Shown in pieces: positions 24,056 through 34,843 of a stretch of 64,000 bases of DNA (positions are counted from its first letter, which is position 1; every line of letters starts with the position of its first letter). Under the pieces are notes generated by a model that saw only the letters and a list, made by a program, of their open reading frames with translations, did no database searches and was not told where the DNA came from. The translations under genes were made by a program, and so were the position numbers. The stretch is from contig NW_017265134.1 in assembly GCF_001638985.1 (NCBI RefSeq), positions 4,388,462 to 4,452,461 of the forward strand, given 5' to 3'. This DNA is from Phycomyces blakesleeanus NRRL 1555(-) (Eukaryota; Mucoromycota; Mucoromycetes; Mucorales; Phycomycetaceae).

Positions 24056-25950
24056 CCAATTCAGTATACTAAATCTTGACCAAATACTGTCTGAATGAAT
24101 AAAATTCAGCATGAATTCAATCGGAATTTATGATGCCAATTTTTTAAAATTCGTGAGCTAAATGAATACAATTAGTATACTGAATTTTAGGAATGCAAAA
24201 AGAAAAAGTGTGATATACTTTTATGTGATATATTTTGGTCGTGAAAATATAGACGCACTTTTATCAGACTGCAGATTTTTCATTTTATATTGGTTTTGGG
24301 TTTTTTTTTAAATACAGCACATAACATTCAACATCTTTTTATTACTATATATGGGTTGTTAAAGAAGAGATTTGGTCAAGATTTGGTCAAGATTTAGTCA
24401 AGTTTTAGAGGTTTATGGGTCATTTTAAAGGTTTTTATTGGTTTGAAAAAATTTTCTTATTGTTTCTAGCTGTTTCTATTCGTCTACATCACTAATCGTC
24501 TTCTGTTGCAATTGGGTAGAAACATCACACTCGATGCCGTCATTTATTTTAGTGGATACTATGTTATTCCTTTCTAACATCCATTGGTCCACCCCTGGTG
24601 CAATCGACCCCTACTGTATTCCATTGCTTGCTGCGGCACGCCTTCTTGGCCTGTTTGTTTACTTTTATAAAAAATAATTATAGGGTGGATTAGAAAGAAT
24701 GTTCTAGGTATATTTATTTGAGAGCGACAGATTATTTAAAAAATATGAATGTACTTACAATAAAGTTAAACACGAGAACAGATGGATGTCTTTAACATAA
24801 AGATAGATATATCAACGTTTTAGTTAAATGTCTCAATTATAGTAATATTGTCTATAAAAATAATAACTTTTGTTAATACGATGCAAAGTAAATAAGACTA
24901 TGGTTTGCTTACTAGACAGTTCAGAAAACAGAAGAGTTGACAAACACAAAATACAATGACATTGTCTATAAAATATAATCTTTTATTAGAATGAAATAAA
25001 GAGTATCAGACTATTTTTTGCTTACCAATTATTCAATATAATAGAAGATGCAGCATGCGGGAAATGGAGATATTATCTATAAAATAATTTCTTTTCATTA
25101 GAATTACATACAAAGAAGTAGAATGATTATTTACTTACTTGTCTGCCTGTAGAGAATAAGAGTCGGTGTATAATCAAAAAAAGAGGGCCGAGGTAAAGAC
25201 CAGTGACTATAGAGTGTATGGTATACATAAGAAAAATAATAAATACAAGTTGTATCTTGAAGGTGCACGTTAATATTTATACAACATACCATTTTGTAAA
25301 CCCTCCCAAGGTATATGTCTTTGTTAACGGGCCAGAAAAATCTAAGCAGAATAATTAATACATAAATCGTGAATAAATATTCAAGTATATTTTTATTACC
25401 TTTTTATCATTATTTTTGAGGCAGTTAAGAAGGACTTGGTGGTTTAAAGCATAGTGTATCATGCTAGAATAAAAACAACAAGATGATTAGGTCTTGAAAC
25501 TTTGATGTGAGTTGATGCTTCCCATGTTAGACATTAAGAAAGAAGTAAAGAAGAAGAAAGAAAAAATTAAAAAAAAAACGGGGGAAATTCAAAATTATAA
25601 TTTTATGACTGTTGACCCTGAGAAACTGATAGAATCAATGGAGCAAATTGAAAGTCATTCAACCCATCCCGATTGAGACAAGACATTACGTACTAAACCA
25701 TAATCTCTCACATCTTTGTAATGGATGTAAGCTATTACAAATGCCTTTCCAAGTCGGCTTATAAAGAAAAGTATAATATAGAGAGCAAAATGCTATAAAG
25801 AGCATCATCAGAAAAATAATCTTTTGGTGCCTTACTTTCCACCTTTACGTATGTTTTGATTTATTTTATTATTTTAAAGAAACCCGACTCTAATTATTAA
25901 AGTATTCACATTGTTTCCATTTCTTTCATTAGCCTTAAATATCTCAATTC
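24056..25950. other. Subterminal noncoding region of CACTA copy A
   Basis: About 1.9 kb without an open frame of note. It is conserved between copies A and B, for example a repeated GGTCAAGATTTGGTCAAGATT phrase near 24372-24400. It should hold transposase binding sites and the promoter of the small gene, but no motif array is obvious by eye. Confidence 0.6.
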
Positions 25951-27038
25951 ATGTCTTCTAATACGCAGCAATCCAAAAAAACGAAAAAGACGACTACAAA
26001 AAAGTCTGTTCAACAAACCGCTGGGACAGCAGCAAGCACAAGACAACGGGAAATTCTTCCCAGCTTGACAGTTAGCGCAGAGCTAGATGGTACTGTCCTG
26101 TCCACTTTGTCCACCATGAGCACCCGACTGAATGAATCTCATTCACTTCTGGAGAAGGTCTACCACAACATGGGAGCAACCAATGGCCAGAATAACAATT
26201 CGAACCATAGTCCCATCGGTCAGGCTCTTACTACAGGAGAATATATAAAGTACCACCTTCCAACGGTTTCGGTAGGATATATACTAGTAATAGAATATTG
26301 CAAAGTTACTTACATTATATTTTGCAGAGATTGATCCGTTCTCAAACACGAGCAGTTCTGGCAACAATGCCATTGACAGTCAATGAGGGCGCCTTCTCGA
26401 CATCCAACCATCCCATTGCTGATGTAGTGCAGAGCTACACACATCAGCAAGCTGAAGTAAAGTCTGTTTCGTCTGCAGTTGTGGAAGAGAAAACCCGAAG
26501 ACATATTTCGTATATGCTTCAAAGGGCAAAAGCTTTGCCAGAAAAGATAGCTCAACAAAATCAGATTTCTCGATGCCGGTCCAGAAAGAGAAACGTAAGT
26601 ATAGTCAACAGTTTTTATGTAAACTATTTTAACTTTTTTTTTCAGATTCTTGCAGACTACAAGGCAATTCACTTAGCTGACAAGGCAAACCTTGAGTCTA
26701 AGTTTGGTGAGACTGTCATTGACCTTCTGGACTATGACATGTTGTCTGATATTGAGTCAGATGAGGAGAAAAATAAAACTAGATATACTCCTAGAAGTAG
26801 ACATCCCTTGGTAAGGCTCTCATGATAAAAGTTATTTTTTTAATACTTCTAACTCAAAAGTATTTATATTATAATGCAGGTGGATGAATACTTTACTGTT
26901 TTGAAGAAACAGAGACTTGCTAACAAGGGACCAGACGTCATTGGCAATTCTGTCTATCCAATTATTTTGAGAAACACCAAGTTATCGAATGAGAAAAAGG
27001 TACGTGTTGCTGCTTGGATTCACACACGCCAACAATAA
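25951..27038 (+). CDS. CACTA accessory protein of unknown function, copy A
   Basis: Four exons by my model: 25951-26271, 26328-26594, 26646-26810 and 26880-27038, all phase 0, with GT-AG introns of 50-70 nt (donors GTAGGA, GTAAGT, GTAAGG). Total 912 nt, 303 residues. The N-terminus is Lys/Thr/Gln-rich and basic (KKTKKTTTKK, residues 9-18). Residues 108-196 (exon 2) are helical-looking and end in a basic RCRSRKRN. Exon 3 holds an acidic SDIESDEEKNK. The C-terminal exon contains VIGNSVYPIILRN and ends HTRQQ. I recognise no known domain. By position it corresponds to the accessory gene that many CACTA elements carry beside the transposase, but no sequence relation to plant TnpA/TNP1 is visible. 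It is open in both copies, unlike the transposase. Confidence 0.75.
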
Positions 27039-27656
27039 ATCGTTATTTTGTTTACAAAGTGCATATAGTACTTTAATAATTTTTATTGATTATGTTGAAT
27101 GATGTGGGGTGAAGTGGTAAAATATAATCAGGCGGTATTGTCAAGATGAGAAGCAATTAATATATAAATAAAAGGAAAAAGAAAAAGACAAAATCAAAAA
27201 TCAAAATAATAAATTATTATTTTATTTTATTTTATTTTATTTTATTTTAAAGCCAATTAATAAAAAAAAATATATATACAAAGCAATTATTTAATTATAT
27301 AACCCTGATTGTTTTATCCTCGTTTTTTTTTATTGGAAATTATAATACCAATATTAGCAAGAATATGTAATAAAGGCAAAGAAAATGGTAAATGTCGGGT
27401 ATTAAATATACAAGTTTTTTTGTCTTTTATATTATTGATAAAAGCAAGAGAAATAAATAATGGTTTTTACTATTTGTTAATAGTTAAAAAAAACTGGTAA
27501 TATAATTTACTATTGCTCTTTTAAATACTTAATAAAGAAGTAATGTTAAAACTAAATAAGAATACAGAGATAAATAAAGCTAAACCTTTTTACAGTCAAA
27601 AAAACTTGTATTATAATTATTTATACTGGTAACCTAAATAGTTGTTATTTATTTTT
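27039..27656. other. Intergenic region between the convergent CACTA genes, copy A
   Basis: AT-rich spacer between the two convergent stop codons. It contains a (TTTTA)n microsatellite at about 27216-27250, with roughly one unit more than in copy B, and homopolymer A tracts. Confidence 0.7.
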
Positions 27657-30600
27657 TTATGTGACTACTTTTCTAGGCAGTGGAATAACCAGGTGCTTTT
27701 GCATCCCACTCTGCATTTTATGCGTAGTCAACGCAAAGCACGAATGCAGACGATGCACTGGAACAATGCACGAAGCATCTTCTTCCATAAATCCCTTGTC
27801 CCACAACTGCAGACCTTGATCAGCTAATGGCTGATGACTACTTGAATGGTAGGCGGGAAACCATTTAATGAATGTGAACGTTGACACTCTTTTGACTCCA
27901 CTGATCTTGATGGTATGAGTAAATAAATACTCTATTTGACCAGGGAATTCAGATACATCGTCATTTGTTCTCTCAAGAAACAATACCCTCACAAAAGACC
28001 CGCGCTTCTTCTTTTCACCACTGCAGTACTCTTGCCCCAGCAACAAAATCTTCTTCACCTTTTGAATCCGATTGTTCACAAATACATTCTCATCAATTGG
28101 GATTCTCCCTACCACACAGAAGGAAACACTTGTACTCTGGTAAGCCTTGACATAGAATTCAAATAACCACTGATAGTGATCATCCTTCATCATAGTCAAA
28201 GGCTGCAACTTGATTGGCAATGTGGTCGGGGGCAAGGCCTCACTTCCGGTGACATTGTACCATGGATTTGTAGCAGCTTGCTGGAACATTGCTAAGCTAA
28301 ATGGCAACGCAGGAGGGTGGCCAGCATCCAAATTCAAGGGAGAAGAGCTGTCGGAATTTGATTTTACTTGGGCAACCCCCTCAAGGAACTCTATCAGTGG
28401 TGATGAAAGATTGGTAGAATACGCTCGAAGAAAGCTACCAATGAATGCTTTCTCCAGGAAGACTCTCATGAAGGTGACCTCAAGACCATTGCGACGGTTC
28501 GTCTTGATGTTCTTCAACTTGCCGTTGTATCTCTCGAAGCTATACAGCCAGAATGCGTATACCAGATCAAAGTTAAGCATTGACTCACGCAAGTGCATAT
28601 GCAAGTGCATATTTGGCGTGATGCTGCTCTCTCCATAAAGAGTCTCACACTCTTTTCCGAATTCTCCAAGGAGCTGATGTGCGCTGTCAATTTCTGAATA
28701 TGTGACTGAAGGACTGGTCAACTTTTGGCATGCTTTTACAAAGAGAGTCCAGTTTTTGTAGTCGTCTTCAGGCAAAGCGTCTTTTAGTACCACCAATGAA
28801 TAAATCAGACACCATGATCGCCACTCGTCTGCCTTCATATATGGGAAACCAGATTCGATCTTTGTTAATAAAACGGCATACCCAGGAGGAACAAGAATAC
28901 CATCGGCAAGACGTTGCATACGGACGAGAACAGCAGTTGGGAGATACCTCAGGTCTTTCCAAACACTGATCATACGCTTTGCTGTCCCAAGAAACAAATT
29001 GTGCATGGGATCAACAATCGTGCATCAGACGGGATCAAAGTAGTGTAGGCGATGCAACTCGGAAAAATGGGTGCCATGCTGCTTCTCCAAAACAGCTCTC
29101 TCTGCATCAGATTCTGCGCAGAACCACATCTCAGCTTCGGTTGCATTTTCCTCTTTTGTTCGGGAGACCCAGTTCTCATGATCGAATCCAGAATAATTGA
29201 TCTTACTTGTTCCAGCAACAACAGTGAAATGACGCTTGCATATGTGACAGGCGTTTGTACTTGCAAATCCTGTAAATCCAGCAGTCTTTCTTGCAGCAGG
29301 TATGTCGCAAGCAACACACATAAGAGCAGCGCGGATACTAGTACCATTGGGGAACTCTGGAGTTTTCATAGTTATGCCGCCATATAACTCTACCAGCTCG
29401 TCTACCAGAGGTTCCAAGAAGTTATTCATCTGGTCGATCTTCGCTTCCTTTGGACCAGGCATGACACCGACAAGGATAATGTTTTCCGGCTTCATTCTTT
29501 CTTCCCTAGGCAGGTTGTTCATTGACAGGTACAAGGCCCCACTTGCATGTGTACGACCCTCGAACGGTTGAAACCAATCCACATTCAATGTCAACATCAA
29601 AGAATGGTCGTGATTCACAAAAGGCTTGTCATCTTCATCAAGGAGCTCAGACCACATTGCACCATCATAGACGTCCAACAAGGTACTGTTTACGGTTTCC
29701 CTCGATCTCCATTGAACGATTTGATGCTCGAACCCAGGTTTGGCGAAATGCTGTGCCAATGCATTCTTGAGCGAGTTGTATCGAAAAACCATGAGAGGGA
29801 CAGCGCGATCAGCTTCGGTGTCAGAGAAAAGAGGATTTCCGCAGTATGTTGGTGGTGTGGTTGTGTATTTTTCGAATGTGCAATTTGGTTGGCGATTGCC
29901 TGGTAGGTAAATTGCAAAGCACTTGTTGCAGACGGTGTATTTGACGATGCTTTTTGTCATGAAATTGAAGCCGGTCATAGTCTTTAATGCATCAATGGTG
30001 AGTGGGAGATCGGTATCCTTATCAAAGGCAATAAGAAGATGGCGGAAGAATTTCAACATAGCAGTTCCACCTGCTTGAACCAAGTAAAACGCCTGAAAGA
30101 TAACGCCAAATAGAGCCATGAATTGGCTTGTTTGAGACATTTCATGAATTTTCAAAGAAGCAACTACAAAGGCAAGTATTTCTGTTAATTATTTGTAACA
30201 CAATTTATGTATATTTCTTTTTTAAATGTATGCATACCGGAAGCAACCGTGTCTTCAAAATCTTCAACACCGGCAACCTCAACTTCGCTCTCATCTTCAG
30301 ACTCATCGCTTGAATCAGGATCGTCATTGTCAGAAGCCAATGATGTTGTCTCGACATCAGACTCTTCGAATTGAAAAATCTCGTCTTCTCTCAAAAAAGG
30401 TACACTTTGTATGGTAGTTTCGGCTGATACAATAGAATAATTGTCTTCATCTATAGTAAAACCAGACTATTAGCTATCTAAATTATGATTTATTAAAAAG
30501 AAATTTTATACTCACAATCAATCAATGTTTCAGATACATCTACCATCTCAACGTCTGTCTCTTCTTTGACAACTTCTGTATTAACTGATAATTAACAAAA

Positions 30601-30803
30601 AAATATTAGATTACAATTTATCCAGTAATGCATGTACTACTCAAATGTCATTTACCTCGATTTTTTGGGCCAATGTCTAATAACTTATCAGCATTATTAT
30701 GACGCTTAAAGGTCTGTGCATTTTGCAAAATTCCGCCAATTGCATTTTTGGTACATGATGAACATATACACATAACAGTGTAGGTTTTAGTTGTAGAATT
30801 CAT
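27657..30803 (-). pseudogene. CACTA Tnp2-type transposase, copy A (one nonsense codon)
   Basis: Exons on the minus strand: 30803-30656, 30584-30516, 30450-30238 and 30181-27657. They join in frame to 985 codons including stop. Exon 1 has a Cys cluster (CICSSC). Exons 2-3 are strongly acidic. Exon 4 has a zinc-ribbon-like CNKC/CGNPLF region and NVDWFQPFEG (first Asp, about residue 345). It continues with VACDIPAARKT (second Asp, about 436) followed by CHIC, then MHNLFLGTAKRM (about 536) and LYSFERYNGKLK (Glu, about 693). This order matches the Tnp2/Transposase_21 family of CACTA elements, which cut and join DNA at the CACTG ends. Codon 529 is TGA where copy B has CAA; both fit an ancestral CGA. 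No other break was seen, so the gene is one nonsense codon from open. Confidence 0.88.
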
Positions 30804-31601
30804 AACAGTAAGAATAATATTAATAATAATAAAATAATAAAGAGGTGTATACTATATTTTATTTTCATCTTTTATATGTCTCTTATTTTTGTCATTAATA
30901 ATGAGTTGATATATCTTGTTCACTATGTCATTGACTACATTGAGCTTACCGTCCCTATTAGTAAGAGTTACAAATGGATTTTGATGCAGTGATCTTTTCT
31001 TAAAAAAAGTATGCCTGATTATTAATGGGGCTTCAATTTAATAATCACTGATATAATGGCGTAGTTTTTCTCTTTTGCGTTTTTTTAACATGACATCAAT
31101 TCTTGCTCATTTTGGCAAGTGGCCTTTTTTGGATTTTCTTTTTCTTGTATTTTTTATGACATCAATTCTTGCTCTTTTTTTCAATTTTTTTTGATATACT
31201 TTCTTATTAAAAATAAGTCATATATCATATATTATTATATTCTAATAAAAATCGGTATTTTTTGCGATGCAATAAAAATATTATTGAGTCTAAATTAGGT
31301 GCATCTGTAACAACAAGTTTTTCCTTCCAGAAAAATAATTAAATACTACATTTAACATTTAATATTTTATTTTTATTTTTTATTTTTCTGCCAAGTCAAT
31401 CGAAACATATATTTTTTAAGACAATTGTGCGATTTATTGCCTAATTAATAAATATTTGTGTTTGTATCTGTGTTTATTTAATATAATCAGAAAAAATTGC
31501 GAATTCCCATCTCAAGAAAAAAATATATTGAAAAACGATGGTGTTTGAAATATTTTTCCAAACTTTGCCAAAATTCAAAAAATAAAATTCGACCAAATCC
31601 A
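30804..31601. other. Right subterminal region of CACTA copy A
   Basis: Upstream of the transposase start. It holds no gene and should contain the transposase promoter. A repeated phrase GACATCAATTCTTGCTC occurs twice (31092-31108 and 31157-31173) and is kept in copy B. Confidence 0.6.
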
Positions 31602-31617
31602 CCCTCCTTTTGCAGTG

Positions 31618-34310
31618 GATAGACCTGATCTTTGTTCCCGTGTTCCACATGAAGCTTGAGCAACTCATGCACGACTTAACAAAGAAGCATATCTTGGGGA
31701 AGGCCGTAGCACATGTCCATGTCATTGAGTTCCAGAAGCGAGGTCTCCCTCAAGCCCATATTCTGTTGATCCTAGCTACGGCAGACAAGCCAGTTACAGT
31801 AGACGATTATGACAGAATCGTCTCTGCTGAGTATCTGGATCCTGATCTTGAGCCAGAAGTATTTGCAATCATCAGCCGCCATATGGTGCATGGACCATGT
31901 GGAGAGGAGGTCCGTCTTGCTAATGTCCCTCTAGCACATTGCATGAAGAATGGTCGCTTCCAGAAGCATTATCCAAAGAATGCCCAAGACGATACAATTG
32001 AAGATGGTGCTGGATACCCTTTGTATAGCTGGAGACAGAATTGAAGATCAGTCATACGGTACAATACCATCCTGGACAAGCGATGCATAGTTCCTCACAA
32101 CCGCTACCTATGTGTAAAGTACAATGCACATATCAACGTTGAGATCTGTACCTCTGTTGCCTCTGTAAAATATCTTTACAAGTATGTATACAAGGGTCAT
32201 GACCATGCCATGACAGTCCTGCAGCCTGGATTCTCATCCACCCCCCAAGAACCTATCAATGAGATCCAAGAATTCCTTGATGCCTGTTATGTCTCTGCGT
32301 CTGAAGCTTGCTGGAGAATCTTTTCTTTTAGGATTCACAGTGAGTCCCCAGCTCACCAGAGACTTGCTATCCATCTTAAGAACGCCAAGACCATTTACTT
32401 CCGTGAATCTGACTCTCTTGAAGAAACATCTGGGTGGGGCTCCTCCACCACCTTAACTGGATGGTTTGCTCACAATACATTGGATATTTCGTTCTGCAAG
32501 TATCTTTATTTGGAATTTCCTTCGCATTTTACATGAAAAAAAATCAGGGAAAGTGGACTCCACGTGGCAAAAAGGAAAGCAAAACCCTTGGCAGAGTCCA
32601 CACTGTTTCACCAAGAAACCCAGAACGGTATTATCTGAGAATCTTGCTGCTCAATGTCCCTGGTGCCACAAGTTTTGAGTATCTGCGTACTTTTGAAGGC
32701 CATGTATATCCTACTAATCAAGATGCTTGCTGTGCTCTTGGGCTGTTGGTGGATAACAGCAAATGGAACCGCTGTATGGAAGAAGCTGTAGGCTATGAGA
32801 TCCCATCATCATTGCCTCACCTGTTTGCCGTCCTCTTGGTCTTCTGTGAGGTGTCTGATCCCTTTGCTCTCTGGCTGGCATACCGCTCTTCCATGGTCGA
32901 GGACTATCTCCATGCTTTCTGACAGGCAGAAAATGACTTCTCTCTTGAGCCAACTGAAGTCAAGTATGACAGATGTCTGTGGAGCATTGAAAGCCACATG
33001 TCAGCCAATGGTCTTTCTCTCGCTTCCTTTTCTGGGTTTGTTCTCACCCCACTGCCAGACTCCTCAGATGCCCAGATCCCTGCCAGTGGATTGAGAACAT
33101 TGATTGATGAGCAAGAAGCCCTTTGTACCAAAGCTTTGTCTTTGCCTGATTTGGACACGCTCTCATTCAATGAGGAACAGCTAGCAGTATACCATGTTGT
33201 CATGAAAGTAGTTGATGCAAGCCCTACAACCCCAAGATTATATTTTGTTGACGGACCAGGTGGCACTGGAAAGACTTTTTTTATTCAATGCCATGCTCAA
33301 AAAAGTCTGTCAACAAGGCAAGATTGCTCTCGTGGTAGCTACCAGTGGAATTGCAGCTCTGCTTTTGGATGGTAGCCAAACAGCTCATTCCAGGTTCAAG
33401 ATTCCCATTAACATTGACGTCAACTCTATTTGTTCCATTCCTTCCAACTCTGAGCTTGCAAAGTTGATCAGGAAAACAGAGTTGATTGTTTGGGATGAGG
33501 TCTCCATGGTCAGCAAGTATCTTATCAATGCCGTCAATTGTTCTATTCAAGATGTTATGAAGTTGGTTGACCCCTTGCTCAATACTGTTCCTTTTGGTGG
33601 CAAGCTGTTCGTTTTTGGTAGTGACTTTTGCCAGGTGCTTCCTGTCATTCAAGGAGGAAACAGAGCCCAGATTTTTTCTTAGTGCATCAAGAAAGCATGT
33701 CTCTAGAGCCATGTTCACTCCATGAAACTCACAAGGAACATGTGTATTGCCGAGTCCACTGATTCCTGGGAAGTGGCACAACTTAATGAGTTTGCTGCCC
33801 TTCTTCTGACTGTTGGCAATGGCAGTCTTCAGACCACTGGTGGTCCAGGCACCTTTCAGATCCCCCCCTATATGTTTATCTGAGGCCGTAATATCAATCA
33901 CCTGGCCAGTACAATCTTCCCTGATCTTTCTAACAATGCCAGCAATCCCAGCTTCCTTATGAGCTGTGCAATCTTAACCCCAAAGAATGCAGAAGTTAAG
34001 AAGATCAACAACATTATTATGAAACTGTTCCCTAGACAAGCAACAGAGTTCAAGAGTATTGATGAAGGTCTCAGCGAAGATGATCAATTGAGTTATGCAA
34101 TTGAATTTCTCAACAAACTCGACCCTGGATCTTTGCCTCCACATACTCTATGCCTCAAGAACGGATGTCCAATTATGCTACTGAGAAACCTGGACCCAAG
34201 AATGGCCTCTGCAATAGTACCCGCCTTATATGCAATGACTTTGGCAGATATGTTATCAAGGCCACCATTGTAACAGGATCAAATGCTGGAAAGGTGGTTT
34301 TTATACCCAG
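31618..34310 (+). pseudogene. Helitron 2 RepHel, 3' part
   Basis: Continues the gene cut by CACTA copy A. RDLCSR-type Rep sequence starts directly. The HUH site near 31738-31764 reads RGLPQAHIL, so the first His is Gln. KYLYKYVYKGHDHAM with the two Tyr is intact near 32167-32211. The helicase frame carries an intact Walker A (DGPGGTGKTF, 33250-33279), followed by a frameshift in the T run at 33277-33283. LIVWDEVSMV follows near 33482-33512 and VFGSDFCQVLPV near 33610. Stops occur at 32042, 32534, 32921 and 33680. The frame ends where the inverted LTR starts at 34311, before the last helicase motifs. Confidence 0.87.
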
Positions 34311-34843
34311 TGTTGTAAATGAGTATTGACTACTGCTGTAATTGAGAATAAGTCTGAAGGAAATAATATAAGGCCTCAGCTATTCCAGTCAAAGGTGTCT
34401 ACTGATTACTTTATTATTTAACACACAGGTTTAGCATGCATGATAGTGATTATATTCAATATGATGATATCACCATAATATGGGATACATCATTGGATTA
34501 TTATAAGCATAATTATAACTCATAAACGCATTTACTTTCGATGTTAATACTTCATTGGGACTACATACATTTATATAATTAATCATACATTAATTATCCC
34601 AAGATCACGTTGCTCTGATTAAGGCTCAGATAGGATCGATTATCTGACCCCAGTCATATAATTTTCCTGATCCAAAATAATATAAATAGCAGTAGTAGTT
34701 CAGTGTAGGAACCTGGTCAAACTTTGATACAAAATCCTTTCTCAATAAACAAAACCTACACAAGTTCTCACAAATCTTCGTTCCTAATCTCAAATCTTCA
34801 ATTCTTCCTCTTAAAAACTTCTTCAACTTCAACCACCACAACA
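34311..34843 (-). repeat. LTR, family A, copy 2 (inverted)
   Basis: 533 bp. It begins TGTTGTAAATGAG and ends CCACAACA on the plus strand, which is the reverse complement of the copies at 2135 and 43387. Flanking pentamers are CCCAG and GTCAA, so there is no target duplication. It lies exactly between a 3'-truncated Helitron 2 (plus) and a 3'-truncated Helentron (minus). Confidence 0.85.

Larger units (their letters stand above)
24040..31617. mobile_element. CACTA (EnSpm) element, copy A
   Basis: 7578 bp. It begins CACTGCAAAAGGAGGG and ends CCCTCCTTTTGCAGTG, a perfect 16-bp terminal inverted repeat of CACTG type, flanked by GAT duplications. It contains two convergently transcribed genes: the Tnp2-type transposase (minus, 27657-30803) and a small gene of unknown function (plus, 25951-27038). 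Long AT-rich subterminal regions (24056-25950 and 30804-31601) carry no gene. Copy B at 51711-59283 is collinear with it over the full length. Confidence 0.95.
21900..34310 (+). mobile_element. Helitron 2, split by CACTA copy A and truncated by an LTR
   Basis: A second rolling-circle element, on the plus strand. Its RepHel gene runs from 21967 to 24039, is interrupted by CACTA copy A (24040-31617), resumes at 31618 and ends abruptly at 34310 where an inverted LTR of family A starts. The last part of the helicase and the 3' terminus are absent. It is related to Helitron 1 along the whole gene (for example GKPDLFVTFTCNPTWP versus GKPDLFITFTCNMHWP). Confidence 0.88.

Noticed and set aside
28210..28638. 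142-codon plus-strand frame and the many other plus frames at 27.9-30.4 and 55.6-58.1 kb
   Set aside because: They are shadows of the Tnp2 transposase exons on the minus strand and are not conserved as frames between copies beyond what the transposase imposes.
33281..33901. 206-codon minus-strand frame
   Set aside because: It lies opposite the Helitron 2 helicase, whose plus-strand frames show clear family motifs; it is a shadow.
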